A stretch of 64,000 nucleotides of DNA from Streptomyces sp. SA15 (GTDB lineage Bacteria; Actinomycetota; Actinomycetes; Streptomycetales; Streptomycetaceae), in contig NZ_NTGE01000014.1 of NCBI RefSeq assembly GCF_002291145.1, positions 62,001 to 126,000 on the forward strand. Direction: 5' to 3'. A program made the translations under genes and the position numbers. This document shows positions 8,547 to 15,874 of the stretch, in pieces; the stretch's first letter is position 1; the number at the start of each line of letters is the position of its first letter. The notes below the pieces were generated by a model. The model was given only the letters and a program-made list of their open reading frames with translations. It did not search any database and was not told the DNA's origin.

Positions 8547-8759
8547 CTAGAACAGCGGCAACTGTCCGGGGAATTCGGGGACGACGTACCCGTCCAACGA
8601 CGGCTGGGCCGCCCCGAGTTCCGCCAGTGTCCGGGATCCGGGGCACGAGACGAGTTGCCCGCTCTCGCGTGCGCCGGGCGGGTCGTGCCGCGCGAAGCGG
8701 CCGGCGACGACGGCGATCTCGCGACGGCATTCGGGGCAGTGTCTGCGGCGCGTGGACAT
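8547..8759 (-). CDS. Small hypothetical protein with CPEC motif
   Basis: 70 residues beginning MSTRRRHCPECRREIAVVAGRFARHD, with one CxxC close to the N-terminus, a further single Cys (VSCPGS) and a Pro/Leu end. It may bind a metal through CPEC and the later Cys/His residues, but no family was recognised. It converges with the SnoaL-like gene (17 bp apart). ATG 8759 is chosen over a 13-codon extension because the motif follows it immediately. Confidence 0.55.
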   Translation of the reverse strand: MSTRRRHCPECRREIAVVAGRFARHDPPGARESGQLVSCPGSRTLAELGAAQPSLDGYVVPEFPGQLPLF

Positions 8760-8838
8760 GAGGTCAGTGTGCCCCGGCGGGCGCATGGCTCCCCTCACCT
8801 CCGGCTCTTCATGGGGCGGTCACAGAATCCGACCATAC

Positions 8839-8851
8839 TTGCTTAAGTCAA
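8839..8851. promoter_or_regulatory. Possible MarR-type operator upstream of the decayed transporter
   Basis: Near-palindrome TTGCTTAAGTCAA, 58 bp before the transporter start. Sites with TTAAG cores are common in front of MarR-regulated efflux pump genes. No marR gene is adjacent, so the assignment rests on sequence shape and position only. Confidence 0.3.
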
Positions 8852-8909
8852 TCAACTGACAGACTGGGGGTGTCGCGCTGTCACCCACGCCCACACGGAG
8901 GCTCGACCC

Positions 8910-9978
8910 ATGTCCCATGCTCTTCCCCGACCCGTCGACGACACAGAGGCGGCACCACGGCCCGGTGTCGTCGTGGCGGTACTGGCCTTCGGCGGGGGAT
9001 GTGGCCGGGGAGCCGTTGCCGGTGGGTGCAGTTGGCGGGGGTGCGGTCGGTGTGGGTGCGGTGGGTGCGGTCGGTGTGGGTGCGGAGGGCCCGACGGTCG
9101 CGACCGCGCATGCGGACGCCGTCGCTGCGGAGCCGGAGCCGACGCGTCGGCTCGCACCCGCTCTCACCTCGCCGGTCAAGGACGACGGCGGCGTTGAGGG
9201 CGGCTCCGTCGCCGGCGGGATCCCGGTGAGCGGGCACGTCCTGGGCGCCGAGCGCGCCGCGGTGGCCGGCGCCGCGGTGACGTTGATCTCCCTGGGCGGG
9301 AGGCAACTGGGCCGGTCGGTCTCGGGCGGCGACGGCACATACGGCGTGGACGCGCCCGCTGCCGGTTCGTACGTCCTGATCGCCTCCGCCGACGGCTACC
9401 AGCCACAGGCCTCGACGATCGTCGTCGCCGGAGATGCGCCGGTGTCGTACGACGTCCTGCTGAGCGGCACCAGCGGCCTGGCCGGTGTGGTGCTGTCCGC
9501 CGACAGCGGGGCTCCGGTCGCGGAGGCCGTGGTCATCGTGACCGACGTCCGCGGGGACGTGCTGGCCACCGGAGGCACGGACGTCCTGGGCGAGTTCACC
9601 ATCACCGACCTGGTGCCGGGGACGGTGACCCTGGCGGTCAACTCCCCCAAGCACCGGCCGCTGGCCCTGCCCGTCGTGATCCCGGGCACCGGGATCACGC
9701 GCAGCGAGGTCGAACTGCGGCCCGGCGCCCATATGCGGGGCACGGTCCGCGGAGCGGGCAGCCCGCTGGGAGACGCGCTGGTGACGCTGGTGGACGCCGC
9801 GGGCAACGTGGTCGCCACGACCACGACCGACCTCGACGGCGCGTACGCCTTCTCCGACCTGGACGGCGGCGCGTACACGGTCATCGCGACCGGCTACCCG
9901 CCCCAGGCGGCCACGGTGACCGTCTCCGGCAGCGGCCTGGACGACCACGACATCGAACTGGCTCACGTCGGCGAGTAG
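8910..9978 (+). pseudogene. Decayed MFS transporter with carboxypeptidase-regulatory-like tail
   Basis: A good ribosome site (GGAGG at about 8896) precedes ATG 8910, which begins MSHALPRPVDDTEAAPRPGV and continues VVAVLAFGG, the typical N-terminus and first-helix start of a DHA2-type exporter. The frame then loses homology near position 8997 and enters a Gly/Val-rich repeat (about 9040-9090). From about 9000 another frame (+1) is coding and runs to 9978. It encodes two to three beta-sandwich repeats of the carboxypeptidase regulatory-like type (ISLGGRQLGRSVSGGDGTYGV; VTDVRGDVLATGGTDVLGEF; VDAAGNVVATTTTDLDGAY). Several Streptomyces MFS proteins carry such a tail after their helices. The simplest reading is an internal, frame-shifting deletion of the membrane domain. 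A newly shortened secreted or cytosolic product cannot be excluded. Confidence 0.6.
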
Positions 9979-10001
9979 TTCGCGGCCGCACACATGAAGA
10001 A

Positions 10002-10039
10002 ACCCCCTTCGCCCTGCGTTTCCGCAGATCGGAGGGGGT
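10002..10039 (-). terminator. Original tRNA-Tyr terminator, now beyond attL
   Basis: On the minus strand a stem ACCCCCT-C-CG/CG-A-AGGGGGT encloses a second hairpin CTGCG-GAAA-CGCAG and is followed by TTTCTTC. It lies 11 bp past the tRNA 3'-end remnant in attL, so before integration it would have ended the tRNA-Tyr transcript. It may also act on the converging 8910-9978 reading. Confidence 0.75.
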
Positions 10040-10049
10040 ATCTCACAGA

Positions 10050-10102
10050 GTGGCGGCGCCAGGATTCGAACCTGGGAAGGCTGAGCCGGCAGATTTACAG
10101 TC
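10050..10102. repeat. attL, 53-bp repeat of the tRNA-Tyr 3' end
   Basis: Identical over 53 bp to 25525-25577 with mismatches immediately on both sides. It holds the acceptor 3' strand, T arm, variable arm and part of the anticodon arm on the minus strand, but no 5' half, so it is a remnant and not a tRNA gene. Confidence 0.93.
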
Positions 10103-10174
10103 CCCCGAGTAACGTACGGCTTCCCTGGCAGTGACCTGCATGTTTCATTACTCGGGACAGTCTGGGCCCAAGAG

Positions 10175-10193
10175 CCGTCCACACACCGTCCAC
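10175..10193. promoter_or_regulatory. Left arm-site candidate: CCGTCCAC twice, 11 bp apart
   Basis: CCGTCCAC occurs at 10175-10182 and 10186-10193, one helical turn apart and in the same orientation. The same pair with the same 11-bp phase occurs near attR at 25386-25404. The distance from the attL core is 73 bp. Paired phased repeats at both ends of an element suggest arm-type integrase or Xis binding sites. Confidence 0.55.
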
Positions 10194-10235
10194 GTGGCCG
10201 CAACCAGAGGCCCCCGCTGTGGTGTCACAACCGGT

Positions 10236-12473
10236 ATGTCAACCCCTCGTAGACCCCGCCGACAGCGCTGGCCCATGTGTGACCACGGAAGAGAATTCTC
10301 GCTGCCCGCAAGCCACCGTAACAACTGCTCGGGCCGGGTCATTGAGCCATTCAACCAATGCTTGGCACACCTAACCGGCGACCAGCAAGACTCCTATTTT
10401 TCTCAACTGACTCCCGGAAGCTCCGTTGATCACCGGGGCACCGAATTCACACAGGACCTATTGACCCGCTTGCTGGATGCCTTGCGTGAATCAAGTGACG
10501 GCAACATTCGACTGGGTGAGTGCAACTTCGGTTGGGCAATTTTCCAGAGTCCCGCAAATTTTGACAATTGCACATTCAATGGGGTGACTCGCTTCCATTC
10601 GGCAACTTTCCACAAAGACGCCACATTCGAAGGTTCACGATTTAACTCTGAAGTCAATTTTTCTGAAGCCACGTTCTCGCTCGCTGCAATGTTCGAGGCA
10701 ACGACGTTCAATGACGCAGGGGTTTTCTATTCAACTCAATTCGAAGGCGAAGCTCGATTTGCACGAGCGGTATTTTTCGGACCATGCAGTTTCACCAAGG
10801 CAAAACTCCTTGGAGATGCCGATCTCTCAGCCGCCTCATTCATGGGGCCATCCAGCTTCCTAGAAGCAGAATTCGCCAAAAAGGCACGCTTCATCTCGGC
10901 GACATTCGAGAGCGAGGCCAGCTTTGATAAATCATCCTTTCTGGAGGTTTGCAATTTCTCCAAATGTACTTTCAAGAGGAATACGCGATTCATTTCCGCC
11001 AGTTTCGATGACCGAGCCAACTTCTCAGGGTCACGTTTCGAATGGAACGCACTATTCCAGCGAACCAGGTTCTCAAAAGGCGCGAATTTTGGTACAGCAA
11101 CATTCGAAGAAGAGGCAGACTTCTCGTCGGCCAAATTTACTCGTGCCGCCGCCTTCGGTTCAGCTAATTTTACGGGCACAGCAAGGTTCGACTCTACTAT
11201 CTTCGATGGTGAGGCGTATTTCCCATCAGCTCATTTTGCCAACGATGCCCGATTTCCTTCGGCTTCCTTCCACCGGAAAGCCGTATTCCATAACGTCAGA
11301 TTCTCTACTGTCGCACATTTCGGGCTAACGACCTTCCGAAAGGACGTGAATTTCGCCGGGGCAATCTTTGAACGCACAAGGCGACTGGGGCCTCTTGTAT
11401 GTGATGAGCTGGTACTCACTGGTGCAGAATTCCACAGCCCAGCCACGTTGGAGTTCTCAGCGAAAAAGTCCTTCTTTCGTAGAACTCATTGGCGCAGTAC
11501 GGCCGCGCTTAGGGTGAGATGCGCATCTGTTGATTTCACGGATGTAGTCTTCGAAGGCCCTGTAACGGTCACCCATGCCGAGCAACGCTTCGCATCACCA
11601 GACGGTACGTACCTAAACGAGAGCATCCTGGGTACAGTAACGGATGAAGTTCGAATTGTTTCCCTCCAAGGCGTCGACGTGGCGCATCTCCTGATTTCCA
11701 ATATTGACCTCTCTGAGTGCATCTTCACAGGATCCATTCACCTGGATCAACTTCGCCTAGAGGGAACATGCAGATTCGCTGAAGTTCCGTCCGGCATTCG
11801 TCGTTCTAGCATGATCCCAATTGTGTGGACTCCGCGCCGCGTGCTCGCAGAGGAAAACCACTGGCGGGCCGCGAGGCACACAAACCCGGGAGGATGGACA
11901 CCGGCTCCCGCTGGGATATCGCAATCGACCCCGGGTGCGATATCAGCAGTTTACCGACAGCTGCGTAAGTCGTTTGAGGACGGAAAAAATGAGCCAGACG
12001 CAGCGGACTTCTATTACGGCGAAATGGAAATGCGGCGCAATGACCGGCAACGCCCACGGGCTGAAAGAGGCATCCTGACCGCGTACTGGATCCTTTCTGG
12101 CTACGGTCTCAGGGCTGCCAGGGCTCTTACTTGGCTTTTCATCGCCATGGTCCTAACTTTGTTCTCCCTGATTCTTTGGGGGCTTCCTGCAACAGGCTTG
12201 GCACCCGTTTCAAGCGGAACCGTTCAGAACGAAAAAATTACATTCTCCACACGCACGCCTATTCCAGCCGGGCCACAAGGGTCATTGACTGATCGAATCA
12301 CGTCTACACGACTCGAAAAAGGCATGAGAGTTGTTATGAATTCGGTAGTCTTCAGATCTTCCAATCAAACCTTGACAACCTCCGGATCCTATATTGAAAT
12401 GGCGGCAAGAACTGTCGAACCGATATTGCTTGGTCTGGCAATACTGGCTATCCGCGGCCGAATCAAAAGGTAA
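10236..12473 (+). CDS. Pentapeptide-like repeat membrane protein, AICE accessory gene
   Basis: About 745 residues. N-terminal Cys/His segment (CDHGREF...CSG...CLAHL, about 14-45), which I recognise as a recurrent Streptomyces lead-in to such repeats. Then about 300 residues of beta-helix repeats with F/A spacing (ANFDNCTF, ATFHKDATFEGSRF, ATFEEEADFSSAKF and so on). A linker YRQLRKSFEDGKNEPDAADFYYGEMEMRR precedes two membrane spans (ALTWLFIAMVLTLFSLILWGLP and a C-terminal one). GC content is clearly lower than every neighbour and codon use is A/T-tolerant, a sign of recent transfer. It sits alone between attL and the regulators. Start is uncertain (10236 or 10275); no clear ribosome site. Function unknown; defence or membrane sensing is a guess. 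Confidence 0.8.
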   Translation: MSTPRRPRRQRWPMCDHGREFSLPASHRNNCSGRVIEPFNQCLAHLTGDQQDSYFSQLTPGSSVDHRGTEFTQDLLTRLLDALRESSDGNIRLGECNFGWAIFQSPANFDNCTFNGVTRFHSATFHKDATFEGSRFNSEVNFSEATFSLAAMFEATTFNDAGVFYSTQFEGEARFARAVFFGPCSFTKAKLLGDADLSAASFMGPSSFLEAEFAKKARFISATFESEASFDKSSFLEVCNFSKCTFKRNTRFISASFDDRANFSGSRFEWNALFQRTRFSKGANFGTATFEEEADFSSAKFTRAAAFGSANFTGTARFDSTIFDGEAYFPSAHFANDARFPSASFHRKAVFHNVRFSTVAHFGLTTFRKDVNFAGAIFERTRRLGPLVCDELVLTGAEFHSPATLEFSAKKSFFRRTHWRSTAALRVRCASVDFTDVVFEGPVTVTHAEQRFASPDGTYLNESILGTVTDEVRIVSLQGVDVAHLLISNIDLSECIFTGSIHLDQLRLEGTCRFAEVPSGIRRSSMIPIVWTPRRVLAEENHWRAARHTNPGGWTPAPAGISQSTPGAISAVYRQLRKSFEDGKNEPDAADFYYGEMEMRRNDRQRPRAERGILTAYWILSGYGLRAARALTWLFIAMVLTLFSLILWGLPATGLAPVSSGTVQNEKITFSTRTPIPAGPQGSLTDRITSTRLEKGMRVVMNSVVFRSSNQTLTTSGSYIEMAARTVEPILLGLAILAIRGRIKR

Positions 12474-12577
12474 GGACGCTCGGGTGCATGCTGACCACGC
12501 TGTGGGGGCATCACCTGCTGCGTACCATCGCCCGCTACGCTGGTACGCACCACGGCAGAACGGAGAGTGCTCCGCGG

Positions 12578-13366
12578 ATGGGCCCGAAGACAACCAAGGT
12601 GTACGAGACGCTTCGCGAACGGCTCGCCTCAGGTGAGTACGCCCCTGGTGACAAGTTCCCTTCGGAACGCACCCTGACCGAGGAACTCGGCATTGGCCGG
12701 ACAGCCCTTCGGCAGGTGCTTGCCCGACTCGTGTCCGAGGGGGCGCTGGAGGTCCGGGGGCGGAGTTCCTACCGCGTACCGCGCCCGGTGAGCGTGAGGA
12801 CTCCCGAGGGTTTGGAGCCGTGGCGCATCCACGGTGAACGCGACCTCTACGACAACCAATGGGTCAAGCTCCAGCTCTGGGACGTCGAGCCGCCTGGTGT
12901 CGAGCGGTTCGAGCATCACGTGGTGCGGCTGCACCACGTCGCCATCACGGCAGTGCTGGACGATCAAGACCGCGTACTCATGATGTGGCGGTACCGCTTC
13001 GTCCCGCAGCAATTCGGCTGGGAGCTGCCCGGTGGCATCGTGGATGAAGGAGAGGACCCGGCGGACACGGCGCTTCGGGAGGTTGTGGAGGAGACGGGTT
13101 GGCGCCCGAAGTCGCTGGAACACGTCGTCACCTATCAGCCCATGGTCGGCATGGTCGACTCGCCTCACGAGATCTTCGTGGGCCACGGAGCCGAACAGGT
13201 TGGTTCGCCAACGGACCTGGAAGAGGCAGGACACATCGAGTGGGTGCCGCTGGCCGACATTCCCGGGCTGATGGCTCGCGGTGAGCTGATGGGCTCCGGC
13301 ACCCTCGTGGCCCTGCTCCACATCCTGGCGAGCCGCGGCAAGCCGGGGCTTACAGCCGCGCACTGA
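12578..13366 (+). CDS. GntR winged-helix/NUDIX hydrolase fusion
   Basis: 262 residues. Residues about 5-70 form a GntR-type winged helix (KVYETLRERLASGEYAPGDKFPSERTLTEELGIGRTALRQVLARLVSEGALEVRG). From about 110 on there is a NUDIX domain with a complete Nudix box (GGIVDEGEDPADTALREVVEETGW: G-x5-E-x7-REVVEETGW), most like ADP-sugar pyrophosphatases. NUDIX proteins and GntR regulators (KorSA in pSAM2) are typical AICE genes; here they are fused, so a nucleotide could control DNA binding. ATG 12578 is chosen at the domain start; the frame is open from an ATG at 12488, 15 nt after the upstream gene. Its end overlaps the convergent XRE gene by 17 bp. Confidence 0.85.
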   Translation: MGPKTTKVYETLRERLASGEYAPGDKFPSERTLTEELGIGRTALRQVLARLVSEGALEVRGRSSYRVPRPVSVRTPEGLEPWRIHGERDLYDNQWVKLQLWDVEPPGVERFEHHVVRLHHVAITAVLDDQDRVLMMWRYRFVPQQFGWELPGGIVDEGEDPADTALREVVEETGWRPKSLEHVVTYQPMVGMVDSPHEIFVGHGAEQVGSPTDLEEAGHIEWVPLADIPGLMARGELMGSGTLVALLHILASRGKPGLTAAH

Positions 13367-14480
13367 GCAGGTCGACACGGCGGCGCTGCCGCACCGAACC
13401 GGTGCGGCTCGCCAACAGCCGCGCCTGCCTGAGGTGGGTGTTCGCATCGTCGTACTCGGCTCGCGCCAAGTGAGCCTGTACGAGGTCAGCGTGAAGTCCC
13501 GCCTGCGCTCGGACAAAGGATGGGTCCATCACGTCCAGGGCTTCGTACAGGCTGGTCACCGCCTCGTCGTCGCCCAGCAGAGCAAGGACGTTGCCGCGCC
13601 ATCGAGCCAGGTGGGCTCCGTTGAGGAAGATGCTCAGCATGTCCGGGTCTCGGTCATCGGAGCCGGGTGGAATGGTCGCCATGGCCGCATCGAGCGCCCG
13701 TCGGCAGCCATCAGGCATTCCGGCATGGGCGCACAACTCAGCTTCAGCGGCGTATAGCCATGCTCGGAGACGCGGAGATCCGGCCTGGCCAAGGATGCGT
13801 TGCGCATCGCGAACCAGGTCGACGCCGAGAGACGGCCGGCCAGCCTCGCACAGTACGTACGCCTGCTCTGCCATCGCGTGCGCGAGGTACATCGGAGCCT
13901 CAGCGTCGCGCGCTGCCCGCTTCGCAAGTTCGTAATGCCGCCAGGCACGTTCGACCGCTCCCGAGTCGATTGCCTGCCACGCGGCAAGGGTCGACGCCCC
14001 CGCCAGGGCAAGCGCCACAGGGCGGCGCGTACCCGGCAACACCGCGAAGTTCAGCGCGTCTTCGAGGCGTGCGAGATGCCCTGTCATCTGGTCCACAAGA
14101 CCCGAAGCGCCCAACTGCCGGTCCATGGTGCGCAGTAGCTCGGTCTGGTCATTGAACGTCTTCACCATGGATTCGCTGACGCTGCTGGCTGAATCGATCC
14201 TGTTCAACAGTTCGTCGTACCCGTCGGCCATCGACGGAGCAACCGCGAGCGGGCCGCCCCGCAACTCTGCGTCCGTGACGCCGAGAAGCTGCCGCAGGAT
14301 TGCCGCGTAGCGGTCCGAGATCGTGCGCTTGCCGTTCTCCCACTCGGACACGTACACCCGCAAACTCGCGGTTGAAGCAACGTCGGTGACGTGCCGTCGG
14401 GCGTACTGCTCGATCTCGCGAACCAGTCGCTCCTGAGACCAGCCGCGCGCCGTTCGCGCACTCCGAAGTCCTGTGCTCAC
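13350..14480 (-). CDS. XRE-family regulator with TPR-like domain
   Basis: 376 residues. N-terminal helix-turn-helix (LRSARTARGWSQERLVREIEQYARRH...SLRVYVSEWENGKRTISDRYAAILRQLLGV, about 5-75) followed by about 280 residues of helical repeats (ALALAGASTLAAWQAI, HAMAEQAYVLCEAGRP, AEYDDANTHLRQARLL). This architecture is common in Streptomyces AICEs and resembles peptide- or partner-sensing XRE-TPR regulators. GTG 14480 is chosen because homology starts there. It is transcribed away from the transfer operon across a 680-bp regulatory interval, so it probably controls that operon and itself. Its stop lies 17 bp inside the convergent GntR-NUDIX gene. Confidence 0.8.
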   Translation of the reverse strand: MSTGLRSARTARGWSQERLVREIEQYARRHVTDVASTASLRVYVSEWENGKRTISDRYAAILRQLLGVTDAELRGGPLAVAPSMADGYDELLNRIDSASSVSESMVKTFNDQTELLRTMDRQLGASGLVDQMTGHLARLEDALNFAVLPGTRRPVALALAGASTLAAWQAIDSGAVERAWRHYELAKRAARDAEAPMYLAHAMAEQAYVLCEAGRPSLGVDLVRDAQRILGQAGSPRLRAWLYAAEAELCAHAGMPDGCRRALDAAMATIPPGSDDRDPDMLSIFLNGAHLARWRGNVLALLGDDEAVTSLYEALDVMDPSFVRAQAGLHADLVQAHLARAEYDDANTHLRQARLLASRTGSVRQRRRVDLLSARL

Positions 14481-14545
14481 AGGCCACCGTCCGGCGATAG
14501 GTCCACACACTGACCTTCCCAGCATGCCTTACATAGCCGCAGGTC

Positions 14546-14580
14546 AACAGGGGTTAACAGGACGGGAGTTAAGTCCTGTT
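14546..14580. promoter_or_regulatory. Inverted-repeat operator candidate upstream of the XRE gene
   Basis: AACAGG repeats in tandem at 14546 and 14556, and the second starts an inverted repeat AACAGGAC (14556-14563)/GTCCTGTT (14573-14580) with a 9-bp spacer. It lies 66 bp from the XRE start, in the divergent promoter region, so autoregulation is likely. Regulator identity is inferred. Confidence 0.45.
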
Positions 14581-14660
14581 GGCTACCGGGTCCCCCCTCT
14601 CAACCGGTCTTCTGGAGATGCACCGAGGCGGGCAATCGCCACTCGAACCGGCGAAGAGCC

Positions 14661-14706
14661 TTGACTCTGGTGCGCACCAGATGCGACTCTTCTGGTGCGC
14701 ACCAGA
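14661..14706 (+). promoter_or_regulatory. Twin identical 16-bp palindromes near a -35-like TTGACT
   Basis: The perfect palindrome TCTGGTGCGCACCAGA occurs at 14666-14681 and again at 14691-14706, 25 bp centre to centre. The first overlaps the end of a -35-like TTGACT (14661-14666) and fills the spacer to a possible -10 near 14685; the second follows directly. This is the layout expected of a repressor pair blocking the promoter of the AICE transfer operon. The binder could be the GntR-NUDIX or XRE protein. Confidence 0.6.
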
Positions 14707-14896
14707 TTACGGATCGCTTCCGATTCGCTGTGCGCAAAGCAGAGGGCGGGGACGCTGCAATCCCGCTAAAGGCCAGGGGACAGGGCTTCGGCCCGACTGG
14801 CGAGGTGGCCCGGTGACCGCGAGCAACGGCCGGAGGGTGGGGACACAGGTCCCCCTTGCAGCACCGTCCCGTTCCCTTCGACCGACAGGAGTTCCG

Positions 14897-14929
14897 ATGC
14901 GTCAACGACCTTGTTGGGCACCGCCGTGA
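14897..14929 (+). CDS. Candidate leader peptide MRQRPCWAPP
   Basis: Ten codons preceded by a good ribosome site (ACAGGAG, 7 nt before ATG). The stop TGA directly abuts a stem whose 5' arm is CGGACCG. No other convincing frame lies in the 14,481-15,161 interval. Small size means chance cannot be excluded; the support is the ribosome site and the hairpins around the last codons. Confidence 0.35.
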   Translation: MRQRPCWAPP

Positions 14930-15123
14930 CGGACCGGCCGGCGGTGTCAGTGCGGTTCTTCGGTCCGCCCCCTTCCTGGCATCGCAGCGAGTAGCGCTGC
15001 GGCCGGTTGCCTCCTCCGCCCGACCGTTCCGCGCACCGCGCGGAGCGTACGGGCGGGGTAGCAGGGAGCCGGATGTTCCGACTTCAACGGCGCGCGGCCC
15101 CGGGTGGCTAGGCCCGGGGCCGC
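14919..15123 (+). promoter_or_regulatory. Structured leader with mutually exclusive hairpins (attenuator candidate)
   Basis: CACCGCC (14919-14925, inside the leader-peptide codons) can pair with GGCGGTG (14940-14946). CGGACCG (14930-14936) can pair with CGGTCCG (14961-14967). Each helix places one arm of the other in its loop, so the two compete. Farther down, an 11-bp GC stem (15094-15104 with 15113-15123) stands 38 bp before the first transfer-operon gene and could be a terminator or ribosome-site shield. Regulation by translation of the leader peptide is inferred. Confidence 0.4.
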
Positions 15124-15161
15124 TGTTCGGGCCGTTCCCCTGCGAAAGGAACCACGACCCA

Positions 15162-15431
15162 ATGAGCCACATCGTCACTGTTCAGGACGCTGTTACCGCG
15201 TTCGCTGACTGGATCGAACCGACCGATGCAGAGCTGGACGCGATCGGGCAGGAGATGCCCGCCATTCTGGCGGAGGTCGACCTGTTGGACGCGCAGATCA
15301 TGACCCTTGACCGCACGCCGACCGAGCTGGACGCCCGTCGCATTCGCCGGGCCCGCCGCCGGGTGCTCGCCGCCCGGCGGGACATGGTCAACCGCACGGC
15401 GGACACGAGCCTGCCGGGGGGCGCCGCATGA
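15162..15431 (+). CDS. DUF6284-like AICE protein
   Basis: 89 residues starting MSHIVTVQDAVTAFADWIEPTDAELDAIGQEMP; predicted all-helical with a basic RRIRRARRRVLAARR stretch (about 65-79). Matches, from memory, the small conserved first gene of Streptomyces AICE transfer operons. No biochemical role is known. Ribosome site GAAAGGA lies 11 nt upstream. The stop overlaps the next start (ATGA). This is the first gene of a tightly packed run to 17744. Confidence 0.7.
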   Translation: MSHIVTVQDAVTAFADWIEPTDAELDAIGQEMPAILAEVDLLDAQIMTLDRTPTELDARRIRRARRRVLAARRDMVNRTADTSLPGGAA

Positions 15432-15874
15432 GCGCCACCGACCGGAACCTGACCGCCGCGCACGCCGAGGTCAAGGCGGAGATCACCCGGACCGACACCA
15501 AGACGGCGTTGCTGCTGGCGTTCGTCGGCGCGGTCCTCGCCGGATCGTGGACGGTCGCCCGTGACCTGCCGCTGAGCCTGCCCGCCTACATCGCGGGCGG
15601 CCTCGGTCTGGCCCTGCTGGTCGCTGCGGCCGGTCTGCTGCTGCGCTCAGTGCGGCCGAACCTGAGCGGCCGGCACGGCTTCCCGCTGTGGGCCACACTC
15701 ACCCCGCAGGAGATCAACGAGGCTGTCTCCGGGGACCTGGCCGCCGATATCGCCGGACTCTCCCGGCTGGCCGTGGCCAAGTTCACCTGCCTGCGCCGCG
15801 CGGTCGACCTGACCTGCGCCGGCGGGGCGCTGCTCATCCTCGCCGCCCTGCTCACGGCGGGGGGTGCGGCATGA
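15428..15874 (+). CDS. Pycsar-effector-like TM protein (PycTM/DUF5706 type)
   Basis: 148 residues. An N-terminal helix (AHAEVKAEITRTDTKTALLLAFVGAVLAGSWTV) leads into the first membrane span, a second span follows (about 53-73), then a soluble stretch with LTPQEINEAVSGDLAADIAGLSRLAVAKF, and a third span near the C-terminus (about 125-145). The EITRTDTK-LLLAF and LSRLAVAKFTCLRRAVDL elements are hallmarks of the PycTM domain, whose members depolarise membranes in response to cyclic CMP/UMP in Pycsar anti-phage systems. No pyrimidine cyclase lies in the window. Coupling by ATGA overlaps on both sides places it in the AICE transfer operon, so a role in conjugation, entry exclusion or element-borne defence is possible. 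Confidence 0.72.
   Translation: MSATDRNLTAAHAEVKAEITRTDTKTALLLAFVGAVLAGSWTVARDLPLSLPAYIAGGLGLALLVAAAGLLLRSVRPNLSGRHGFPLWATLTPQEINEAVSGDLAADIAGLSRLAVAKFTCLRRAVDLTCAGGALLILAALLTAGGAA

Noticed and set aside
10050..10102. Second tRNA-Tyr gene at the left AICE end
   Set aside because: Only the 3' 53 bp are present; there is no 5' acceptor strand or D arm, so it is an att remnant.
14579..14929. Possible 116-residue protein in the AICE regulatory interval
   Set aside because: It crosses the twin palindromes and has no ribosome site or codon bias; only its last ten codons, with their own ribosome site, are kept as a leader-peptide candidate.
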